A stretch of DNA of 64,000 nucleotides from Cliona cf. orientalis. Taxonomy: Eukaryota; Porifera; Demospongiae; Clionaida; Clionaidae. Numbering within the stretch: position 1 is the stretch's first letter; each line of letters begins with the position of its first letter. Location of the stretch: the NCBI GenBank assembly GCA_963930775.1, contig OZ005697.1:8082292-8146291 (forward strand), read 5' to 3'. Positions 29,595 through 40,500 of the stretch are shown one piece after another. Below the pieces are notes generated by a model. The model searched no databases. It saw nothing but the letters and a program-made list of their open reading frames with translations, and had not been told where the DNA came from. Both the position numbers and the translations under genes were made by a program.

Positions 29595-31133
29595 CTAATT
29601 CTTAATAAATGGTCCCCAGAAGCCACCGTATTGGTTAAGAGCAGCCTCGCATGCAGCTGGAGATTTCTCGCCACGATCAGGGTTGAAATGTGTGCCTTGA
29701 TATTCAATCAATTTATCCCTCATCTCTTTTAGTTTGTCACGCATCTCAGAGGCCAAATTGTTATGCTCTCCAGGGTCATCAATGATGTTGTACAGACAGC
29801 CACGATCATCCCCACAATACTCATTAGCCACTACTCCACCATCTGGATTTGTGTTATTTGGATACACTGGGCCAGTCCATCCAGCCATCCTGTTAGTGCC
29901 TAGGAGAATCTTGTAATCACCACTGATTAAGGCCGTCATGCTGATGGGAATATCCATACGAGGTGATGTGGAATTCTGTCCGGAGATTAGAGGCCACATG
30001 TTTAGACTATCGATGGGAGGAAGATTAGCTTTAGCTGCTGCTGTATCTGTTGGATCAACACCAGCCAAAGCACAGAAAGTTGCATACCAGTCAGCAATGT
30101 GGATGTATCCTTCTGTCATCTTCCCTCGCCTATCCTCGGGAAGATAGCCTCCGGAGGCAAAGGCATTTACTCGAACACCACCCTGCCAGTCTGTATGCTT
30201 ACCTCCCTTCAGTGGGTAGTTGTTACCAGCACTACCAGGGATTATTGGACCACCATTATCACTACTGACTACAAAAAGTGTGTTATCCCACAGTCCTTGA
30301 GCCTTGAGTGCTTGTACTAATTCCCCAACCACATCATCAAGATAGCTGACCATGGCGTGGTAGACCTGCCTTAGGGCATTATCAATGTAATCAAACTTTT
30401 TAAGATATTCTTCTGGTACTTCATATGGCTTGTGAACGATGTGAGGTGCATAGAATAAAAACAATGGGTCCTGCGGGTCATGATTTGAGATAATTTCAAG
30501 AAGTTGGTCCTTAAAAAGTGCTTCCTCATAGTCAGTACCATTCTTATCCGAAGCTGGTTTATCTGTGTCCCACAAATCTACTATTGGTGTCTCATTGCAA
30601 TGAAAGATAGTCTCGTTAAAATAGTCATTTGCTGCGTTCAAATAGCCAAATGATGTATCGAACTGTCGTCCTTTTGGGGTGTGGTCAGGAGTAGCAAAGC
30701 CGACGTGCCACTTGCCCACCTGATGCGTAGCATAACCTGCTTCCTTCATCTTGGCTGAAATAACTGTCATATTACGAGGTATACCATCAAAACCTGACAC
30801 TGGATCTTTTGGGTTATAGTCTCTATAACTCGCATTTTTGGCATCATTGACATGGATCGGTAGCCTACCGCTCAGGAGTGCTGAGCGAGATGGGGCACAC
30901 CAATTGTAGACATAGTGCTGGTCTAACTGCAGTCCCTCGTTGACCAGGCTGTCAATATTCGGAGAGGGGCTGCCATCTCCTGATGTACTTTGATGATAGC
31001 CTACATTTGCCCATCCCCAATCATCCACCAGCATGAATACAATGTGTGGCTGCTTGGTAGATAGAGAAGCTGCACTTGCAGTATAAAATATCAAACCTAC
31101 TGATAACAGTAGAGCTGCGTGACTGAACATCAT
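29595..31133 (-). CDS. Arylsulfatase (ARSB-like), secreted, single exon
   Basis: 512 residues from ATG at 31131-31133 (a second ATG follows at once). Signal peptide residues 3-22; VDDWGWANVGYH; YNWCAPSR with Cys79 for formylglycine conversion; LSGR; GKWHVG; SSDNGG; DWQGGVRVNAF; C-terminal GFWGPFIKN with one extra Asn compared with the others. All catalytic motifs are present. It is separated from the rest of the cluster by the TIR-NHL gene and is head-to-head with the ANKEF1-like gene (291 bp between starts). Confidence 0.93.
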   Translation of the reverse strand: MMFSHAALLLSVGLIFYTASAASLSTKQPHIVFMLVDDWGWANVGYHQSTSGDGSPSPNIDSLVNEGLQLDQHYVYNWCAPSRSALLSGRLPIHVNDAKNASYRDYNPKDPVSGFDGIPRNMTVISAKMKEAGYATHQVGKWHVGFATPDHTPKGRQFDTSFGYLNAANDYFNETIFHCNETPIVDLWDTDKPASDKNGTDYEEALFKDQLLEIISNHDPQDPLFLFYAPHIVHKPYEVPEEYLKKFDYIDNALRQVYHAMVSYLDDVVGELVQALKAQGLWDNTLFVVSSDNGGPIIPGSAGNNYPLKGGKHTDWQGGVRVNAFASGGYLPEDRRGKMTEGYIHIADWYATFCALAGVDPTDTAAAKANLPPIDSLNMWPLISGQNSTSPRMDIPISMTALISGDYKILLGTNRMAGWTGPVYPNNTNPDGGVVANEYCGDDRGCLYNIIDDPGEHNNLASEMRDKLKEMRDKLIEYQGTHFNPDRGEKSPAACEAALNQYGGFWGPFIKN

Positions 31134-31424
31134 TTCGTTCGCAGTGTGATCTTGAGTGATTTGGCACTTCAGTATTAAAACAAACAGTGTGTAGCCCTGA
31201 ATTGTTCATGTTGTGATCGTGCGCCACGTGGAGAGGTGTGCGCGTGCGCGGGAGATAGCGCGCGCGCGCGGGAACAATTGGCTTGCCATGCGCGCGCCGC
31301 GAGCGCCGGTATCCATAGAAACGGCTCGGTAGAAAGCTGCTTAGTCAGCAAAAGCAAAGGAGGTTGGGAGCTAGGCCGTGGGCAGATCAGTTCTATCGGC
31401 GTTTCGCTGAAACAGATAGCTTGA
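31134..31424. promoter_or_regulatory. CpG-rich bidirectional promoter region, sulfatase / ANKEF1-like
   Basis: The 291 bp between divergent starts include a dense run of CpG (about 31239-31308, gcgcgcgcgcg), a CACGTG E-box (31225-31230) and an imperfect X-box (31309-31322). This contrasts with the AT-rich surroundings. Confidence 0.6.
31309..31322 (-). promoter_or_regulatory. Candidate RFX X-box, one mismatch
   Basis: gtatccatagaaac, about 100 bp before the ANKEF1-like ATG. Its reverse complement GTTTCTATGGATAC fits the RFX consensus RYYNYYN(1-3)RRNRAC at all but one position. RFX sites mark ciliary genes, which fits ANKEF1; chance occurrence is not excluded. Confidence 0.35.
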
Positions 31425-31554
31425 ATGCCGTTGGCAACATCAAGACTCGAGGTTCTTCAAGTTCGAAAGCTTATACAATGCGTCAGGGAGCAAGATAACC
31501 CTCAGATTACCAAGCTGGTGGAGCTTGGAATATATGGGGTCATCAACTATCAAG
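31425..31554 (+). CDS. ANKEF1: ANKEF1-like exon 1
   Basis: ATG start, MPLATSRLEVLQVRKLIQ, matching the vertebrate ANKEF1 N-terminus (RLE.LQ..K..QCVR). Donor caag|gttagc, phase 1. Confidence 0.85.
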
Positions 31555-34500
31555 GTTAGCTTCCTTTCACCATAGATATTATAGGCTTATGTCTATAATA
31601 TCTATGCTTTCACTTAGACCTGGAGTACTAGCATGAGTAGTTTCGTCTCTATGCGGGGAGGGGCCTGGGGATGAGGATATAACATAGTCCATCTATGGCT
31701 ACACGCAGCATCAAGGAAAGTTGCTTTAGTAGCTCACTCCACTTTCATTAATCATATTATGCTACACCTTTCAATCACCATGGACATTGCATCGCACACA
31801 CATGTCATGTGCACATGCAGATCCTGACACGGGGGAGACGGCACTCCATGTAGCAGTAAGCCTCAATCATGAAGCGATCGTCCACCAACTCCTGATGCTG
31901 GGAGCCAGTCTCACAGTGCAGGACAAGGATGGACTGACTCCAGTAATGACGGCCTGTCAATACGGCCACATTCAGTCACTTGAACAGCTCGCCACAAAGG
32001 GAGTACATCCCACAAGTAAGTCTCATAAAGTAGATCTCTACACATAGCAAAGCCTCTGGTTAAATCTACAGTTATGAGTCTTTCTTCTGTTGAGCTCTCT
32101 TATTACATATAATATTATGTCATAATATTGTGAGTGTAAATGATCACAAGCGAGCATCACATATTATTCTTATGGAGATTAGTGCCTGTTTCACACCAGT
32201 CTTGAGCCACTTTTTCCTACATCTCTGGCTATAGGGTATTATGCTGAGCAGGTGGAAATAGCTGGTGAGCAAGTTACCTCATTAATCCACTTCTGTCTGT
32301 GAGTCAATTCACAGTCAGTGCGCTTTAATTGGTGCAGTTATACTTTAACACCACCAGTATTAATTGCACTGATCCCAGTAGTATCATTCTTTTGATGTAC
32401 CACTGCATCAAAAATTGTACACTTGTATAACAACAAATGTGACAGTTTAGACAATGTACGCAGTCTACATGTATTATGATCCATTCTCTCTCTTTCTTAC
32501 TTCCTTTCTCTCCCCTCCCACAGTCATGGATAACAAAGGCAGAACCGCTTTGTTCCACTGCCTTCATCCAACCAACAGACACATCAAGTGCCTTGACTTT
32601 CTATTGGAGTGTGGAGCTGACCCAAATACACTAGTAAGCATCCTTCAGAATAATATTGACATGGAGGGAACACTTTCCATTACACAAATTATATACTTAC
32701 CTTGATCCAATACACTGTACCAGCTGCATTAATAATTGTATTTACCATCACAATTGTATAATTGCTTTGTAACACCAAAGAAAGAACACAATTACTTCTT
32801 ATGCACAAAATTCCACACTCCCATTTGGAAGCATTAATTTTGGTACCTTTCAAGACATTAATTCCCACCATGTAATGCACAATACCGTAGGACGGGTTTT
32901 AATTGCGTAGTTTAATAATTGCGTTCTAGTCAAGTCAGGCCAAATTGCGAATCCAATAATTGCGATAGACGACCCTGTGCCGTACTGCAGTTTTCGTGCA
33001 CGTTTATGTTTGCGAATCTATTAATTGCAAAACATAGAAAAACTCGCAATTCGCAATTAATAGATACTCGCAATTAAAACCCGACCTACGGTAATAAGTA
33101 CTTTATTACACAACAACTCACAGTTTGATGTCTTCCACAAACATGTCTGTACATGTATCATAACCGGTCCATAATCCAACCCTCACCTTTTGACATACTC
33201 TCTCTCCCTCTTTCTCTTCCACTGCAGGACAGGCATGGCACCCCCATCCTGTGTGCAGTGTGTGAGGAGGGCTACGATCGTCTCCTCGAAAAGCTCCTAG
33301 ACAGGGGAGCTGACCCAAATGCCAGAGATCAGGCCAAAGCAAACAAGCCGGCCATAGTGCTGGCAACAGAGGGCAACCATACCGAGTGTATCAAACTGCT
33401 AATGGTGTCCGGTGTTGATAAGAATGCCGTATATGATGCTACAGGCATATCTGCTCTACAAAGGTACAATACATCATGTATAGTTATACTGTAGCTGACA
33501 GTTAGTCTGAAAGTAGTGCTGATCAGCAACGTTAATACCACTGTAGCATACACTAAGCAAAATCTTGCCAAGACTTTTCATGGCAAAATTATGCACAATA
33601 ATATCGATCAGCAACATTAATGGATTGTACATGTAGATGTACATGTACAGGTTCCTTTTTCACTATGATAAGTTTATTCATACATGCATTTGTATGCATA
33701 CTTCAACTCTATACCTTTTCTACAGAGCTGCAACCTTGGGTCATTTTGAGGCCATTCAGACACTATCAGCATATGGAGCAGACTTCACTCTCAAGACAGT
33801 GGCTGGAGAGAATGCAATGCACTTTGCTACTAAAAATTACAGACTGCTCTGCACGAGACTACTGGGACAAAGAGGTAGAAATCTAAGTAGAGACAGGTAG
33901 AGAAAGTGGGAGAGAGAGAGGGTATAGAAAAGTGAGAGAGAGAGAGAGAGAGGAAGAGGGAGGGAGAGAGGGAGAGAGAGACTCAACGAGAGAGCATAAC
34001 AGAGAGAGAGATTTACTTGAGAAAAGCATTTCAAATCATGTTTAAACACGAAGAATTAATACTTAACGTTATATTATTATTATCATACCCTCTGCCATCC
34101 GTTTATATTTCTAGGTTGCCCGGCCAACGAAACCACAACTGATGAGTTAGCACTCACCCCTCAGAAGATAGCCAAGGCTGAGGGCTACAAGGACGCCATG
34201 AAGGAGCTCAAGAAGCTCACCACCTTCCAGGACAAGGCTGACAGAGGAGTAAAGCCAAAGGGGTTCTCAGAGCCTTGGGCAGTCAAAGTGAGTCGTTGCA
34301 GGTTGCTGCTTGCACTAAAAATTTGTACTTTGCTCGACCTTTACCATTTCCCGCCATTTGGCGCGCTCGATCCATACCGCATACCTAGTACCTGCAAAAT
34401 ATTATGACGACCTTTACCATACAATATTTGGCACGTGTGGTTGTTTATTTCTCGTTTCTTGACAGCTTCATGACTGGGTTCAAGTGAACAAGAAGGCTTT

Positions 34501-37500
34501 GGTTGATCTTCTTAAGGAGCAGGATGAAGCAAAATCAGAGGTGATTACTACGGAACAGTTCTTCTCCGCACTAGAGGGAATTGCTGCCCCACTGGACTCA
34601 GACATTAAAGTCAAACTGTTGGCCATCTACGACAAGAAGGGAGAAGGAAAAATCAACTATACCGATTTTTTAACGGAACAGAAGTTTGTCCATGCTGTAA
34701 GGCCGAATTTTATTGTGTTTTTTATGTGAAGTATGGTATTGAATACTGTGCGAGAGTAGCCATACTTGTGTGTGACGACCCTTACCTAATCGCTTTGCTT
34801 GCAGTCCTACAAACTCGGTCCTAAAGATGACATCAAGGCTAAAGCAAAGAAGGGGAAGAAAGGCAAGAAGGGAGGAGGAAAGAAAGGAAAGGTAAGTCAA
34901 TCGTTTGTGTATGTTTATAACTAGAAGTATTGTAGAATCTAGTGCATGATAACACGGCCACTGGCTAGGATTCTTAGCCTTGTTATCTGGTGTGTACCTA
35001 TATTATGTATATTGCTTTCCTTGAGGATTAATCATAAAATTACATGTACCTAAAAATTCAATCTACATGTACAACCCTAAGGAAAACATCCCACTAATCA
35101 GAGCCACTTTAGATGCCCATAGTGTACAATGTACTTTGTATACATGTTCTTTATTAATTTTTTCCGTCCAGGGTGGGAAGACCAAGATCCTCTTTCCAAT
35201 CTACTTTGAGGAGGAGCGTCCCCCAACGGCTGGAGTGGCTGATGGGGTCATAGAGAAGGAGCAGTTCCTGACAGACGTCCAGAGGTTCCCACGGGACAGG
35301 CCACTCCCCCATCAGTTCACTGACGACTCACCGTGGTACCTCATTCAACCAGGTCAGTACGTGTTACCGTATAGCGCCTTAATTTCGCGGATAGCTCTCT
35401 ACAAAGTTTTCGTTGAATAAATTTCGCGGTTCTGGCATGTTATGGGCGCACGCTCGTGGGCATTGGAAATTTTTGTTGAATAATATTCGTGGAAGCCGTT
35501 GTATCCGCGAAAACAACGAAAATTAAGTCCCACGAAATTTAAGTGCTATATGGTATTCATAATTATTGCATGACATTATATACATTATGTTGGTAGTTGC
35601 CTAGCATGACATTATATACATTTGTTGGTAGTTGCCTAGCAACCAAAGTTTTTATAGGCAATTTGCCGGCTATGGGAAGGGGTTGGGTCATCATAAAGTA
35701 GGCCAATGATGAACAGAGGTCAACTACCAACAAAATAGTTATCTGACAGTAATTGGGGTGCATTCGACCATGCATCTCATGCACCCCGAATACTGTCAGA
35801 TAACTATTATATATTTGTATCATATGGATATACATTGTGTATGCACAGAATATTACATGATGAGTGTATATAATATACTTTTGTAATGTGTGCATCCCCT
35901 AGGTTTTATAGGTAAGCTTCACGTACCTTTTCATCATGGGTTGCATGTAGTCATGGCGTGGTTGGTAAAGGGTCGTCACCATCCACAGCCACGTGTTCCT
36001 GTCCACTCTGTGTCGGGAATTGCAGCCCAGCAATGCCCACTTGTTATAAGTGGGGAGAACCCAGTGACCCCACCACTCCCTACAATCAGTAGCCATAGAA
36101 GCCACCACGCTCAGAGAACACGACCTCATAATTAGTTTTACTAATGGTGCACAGGTACCCTGAATCCCAAGTTAATTAGATACCACGAACTGAATCATCA
36201 TCCACCCCTCCCTCCCTCCCTCCCTCTGTCTCCCTCCCTCCCAATACTACCAGCAGCTATGATTGGAATATATACTCATCTTGACCTGAAGCTCTATTGT
36301 GAATTGATATTAATTATCAAGTGTTGACGTAAAAAGCAAGTCGTCCATATGCTTTAATTACGATTGTGCAATACCCATTCCATCTTCTAGATCTTCAAAA
36401 AAAGATTTTTGTGGGCATGTAAGAGTGTGTGGAAGATCCATCTGCTTGTACCATAATTATAATGAGCATTTTGCTGCCAATCCATACATGTTGCAAGAAG
36501 CCTTCATCCCATTTCTTACATACAGTGCACATATACATGTACGTGTACATGCATGTAATACGGTAACCAAGTACACAAGTCTGTGTTATTCTCGTATGGT
36601 AAGGGGTCTGACTGACTCAACTTTCATCTTGAAGCTTAAAAAGTTCAGTTGCCATGGAAGATGTACAGTCATACAATAGCATTTCCTACTCAGGCATGCA
36701 TGTGTATGTGCATGTACATGTATGTATGAGGATGTATGTGTGTTTGTTGTGCATGTGAGCGCATGCATGTTACCGCTACCGCTATTAAGAACAACATTAT
36801 GGGAATAAAATGCTAGTGTGCCGGTAGTAATTTGCAAAGAATGCCCTTAGACAGAAGCCAGTGCTAGCAACACCCACCTCTCTGCTATTGTGACAGCCTT
36901 AGAACGTTTGGCAGCCGCTGAAGTCGGACCCTCCAAAGAAAGGCAATTGTAGGGTTTAATCGTTTGAGCTCACAAAAATGTGCCCTGTGGCAAAGTGTAC
37001 ACATGTAAGTGAATGCGGAAGGGAGTTTTTGTTTATGAATCATGATACGCAAATATTGATAATTGTTGCATGACTATTAGATTATCTGTTTGCGTGTATA
37101 TACGTACATGTGTATAGAATGGGGCAAAAGATCTGTGGTGCTCCAGTGTGTTTTGGCTGCTATCAACACTGATATGAATGGAAGGGTCTGTGGTGCTCTA
37201 GCAACAGTTGGCTGCTGCCTCAGTCCACATTAGGCTAAGCCTGAAGCATACATTATACTGGTAATGAAATGTACAAGCAAGCTGGTTTGTTTAGAGGATG
37301 TGGGGGGAGGGGACTGGGGGTTCTCCTGAAACCCCCCTCTTCACAGAATTTGCAAACAAGCTATTGTGATAATATTGGTGCATGATAGCTATTACCTTGT
37401 ATCACAAATAATGTACAATAATACGTATTTGTGTGTGTACATATACAGTGTACATGATCTTAGAAACTGCCAAAAAGTAGTCAGGATTTGGAAATAGAGG

Positions 37501-40500
37501 CTAGTCGCATAATTTTTTTCTACCTCCAATGCGCTAAACTTCCACCCCTCTATCTTTCTCCCTCTATGGTGCATGAATATATGTGGCCAGTAATTTGCCT
37601 ATTGTGTGTGTGAGAACGTGCATGATGTGTGTGTATGTGTGTATGTAGTAATTATGTGGTGTACTTGCACGTGCCTACATCTTTTATTAGCTTGCCATGT
37701 GTTGACTGGCCTACCCGCTATAGGATGCTGTGATAACTATAATGTACATGTCAGAATGTCTGGTATGCTGGAGTTCTGAGGTGAATATGGCAATACATGT
37801 GCACACACGCTCACTTAATTACGTCAAATTTGTGGTTGGTGCTGTATGGAAGAATCACACATTCACAGACAGAGCGAGTGCATATGCTGAGAGAATAGAT
37901 TAAGCATGGTCCAAGTAGTTCATTTGGCGGCTCTTATCATGGGAGCCAGGAAACCACAGTGGTTTTTGCGCTTTGACCTTTCTTGTAATCTTGTACATCA
38001 TGTATATGTATACATTGTAGGCACTGTAGACCTGATGCTCTAGGGATATGGCATAGTGCTATGTCAATTAGGGGTGTAGTATTGGCACGTGGCGCTAATC
38101 ACCCCTTCTTCTGAACTTTAATTATTGACAGAATGGAAGAATCACACATTCACAGACAGAGCGAGTGCATAATATGCTGAGAGAATAGATTAAGCATGGT
38201 CCTATGTACATGTAGTTCGTTTAGCGGCTCTTATCATGGGAGCCAGGAAACCTCAGTGTGTTTTGCACTTTTGATCTTTCTTGCTCTATGCTAATCTCAT
38301 ATGCAGGCCTGATGCTCTAGCTTGGATGTGGTATCAATGAAGCACTGTTATGAAAAACCCTTGGTGCATTGCAATAGCTATTGAATATCGATTGCACCTA
38401 CACTGTAATTGCATAGTAGTGCAGATGATGCCAAAACTAGCAAACAAAGCTATTTCAGTGAAATCCACACAATACATGTACATGTACATGCGTGCGTTTG
38501 GAATGCCAAAAGGAACCTTAGACATGTGTAACGCCGCACTTTGAACTCATAAACAAGGTGTACATAATGTTATATGAAGCCGCTAGCGAGGTAACAGACT
38601 CACAGGCAAACACACAGAACAACTACCGTAACCCTCGCGCATGCACCAAGAGTTAATCAGGCATAAAGTATTAGCACGTGGCGCTAATCGCCCCTTTGTA
38701 TGATAATTGATTATTGACGTGATTAGATACATGTGCGTGTACCTGTCACCCACTAATCTCATTGTCTAATCTGGACAGGTATCCCCACTTTGTAGTGATT
38801 ATGTCCCGGAAGAGTAGGGGCATAAATTGATGGCCTTAGATTATACTTTAATGTACGTAGCTTGTGAGCATGGTTTTGGTTCATAATTAATAGTGTGTTT
38901 TGATGTTTACCTGGTACCATACCATTCTTCAAATTTTTTTCGCTGGGGATAATATCGATAATAAAGAACATGTAAGTGTTGGCGTGGGTGGATATAGTAT
39001 GAAATTACGAGATTTTATGCATCAGAAATACTACTACGTACATGTAAGTGTTGGTGTGGGTGGATATAGTATGAAATTACGAGGCAGAAATACTACTACG
39101 TATATGTACATATATAGTGTACGGTGATATTTCTGTGAGAGCCCTCTTGATCGGGAGCAGACTATCTTGATAGAAAAAGCATTTTTTTATCCTTTTACCA
39201 TTTTTATGAGTTGTGTACATACAACCTGTATACATGTACACATATGATTTATACATACACACACACACACATATTATTTTACATTTCAGAGCGTCAGTAC
39301 ATTCACCTGTACGAGGCTGTGCGTCATGGTGACATGGAATCGCTGATGTCAGCACTGGCCTCCGGACTCTCCGTCGACTGCAGGGACAAGTACAATAAGA
39401 CTCCCCTGATGGTAGCCTGCAGCCATGGGCGACTCGACATGGCCAGATTCCTCCTAGAGAGGGGGTAAGGATATACATGTTGGTTTATAACTTAGTACAG
39501 TAAATACCTCTCTATTTAAGAATTTCTGCCCATAATATTCGGTACTATAGAGATGCTACTTTGATGAGAAGTGCATAAATTTAATATTCACACATAAATT
39601 GTTGTCTCTGAAGTAAATATTTCTCTTTATTGGAACGGGATCTCCAGAATGTCCTTAATAAAGAGTCTCAAGTTGCTTTCATTAAAATTTGTGTACTGAT
39701 GTTTTGATCACGCATACTAGCCATTGCTTAGGAGAATTTGCTACACGTGCAGTTCATTCAGTATGCCGCAGGTCGGCTCTGACGATGGCACTCAAAGCTT
39801 AATAGCTACGCTATTGAAGTCTAGAAGGCTAATTTGTGCAAAGGCCTAAAGGAAGGAGATCCTTCCTAGTGCAAAGGAAAGCCTTCCTAGTGCCTAGTCA
39901 GCACACTAAAATTTGTTGTTGTGATTCAGGTTTGCTTACTGAATTAACCTTTGAAGAGGGATAGAACATGATCTCACTTTGAAAACAGCTCAAGTAGATG
40001 TATGTTATGCAGTTGGTTGATTTCTTTCTCTCCATGTACTGGCATGTACTTGCATGCACTTGAACAGGGGTCTCCATGCAGCCATTGATCATTAAGCCCT
40101 TCAACTGCTAAATGTGCATCATCTCATCTTGAAAACAGCTAAAGTAGATGTATTTGGCTAGTATGTTTCCATGCACCTGATAGCTTCCACCAATGATTGG
40201 CCATTAGACTTTTCTATGGCTAGAGACAGACAGTCATGTGTCCATATCAGAAACCTAGAAATCACCAGCTGTAAAAAATCTAAATTTTGAGCTGTTAACC
40301 CCCAAAAAGGGGTAAATAATCCGTTTTTAGAACCTTAGGAGATGTGTACCAACACACTTACTGCGTATGGGCATGGTATACACATGTACATGTGTATGGG
40401 TATTCATCATGTGTAGTATGTTTGTACGTATGTACCCTTGTGATGATGCTTTTTGAATTTATAATTCCCTACCTGCATGTACCAATGCATGTTACTGGTC

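Larger units (their letters stand above)
35353..39289 (+). other. ANKEF1-like intron 9 (3.9 kb)
   Basis: No gene. It holds a MITE (35365-35555), a short tandem duplication (about 35563-35645), a hairpin (35735-35807), CT-rich sequence (36208-36243), a duplicated block (about 37846-38290), a GC-containing word ggcacgtggcgctaatc repeated near 38076 and 38674, and a 70-bp tandem repeat (38971-39092). Confidence 0.65.

Noticed and set aside
33837-34049. Minus-strand Ser/Leu-rich frame
   Set aside because: Product of the GA tract in intron 5.
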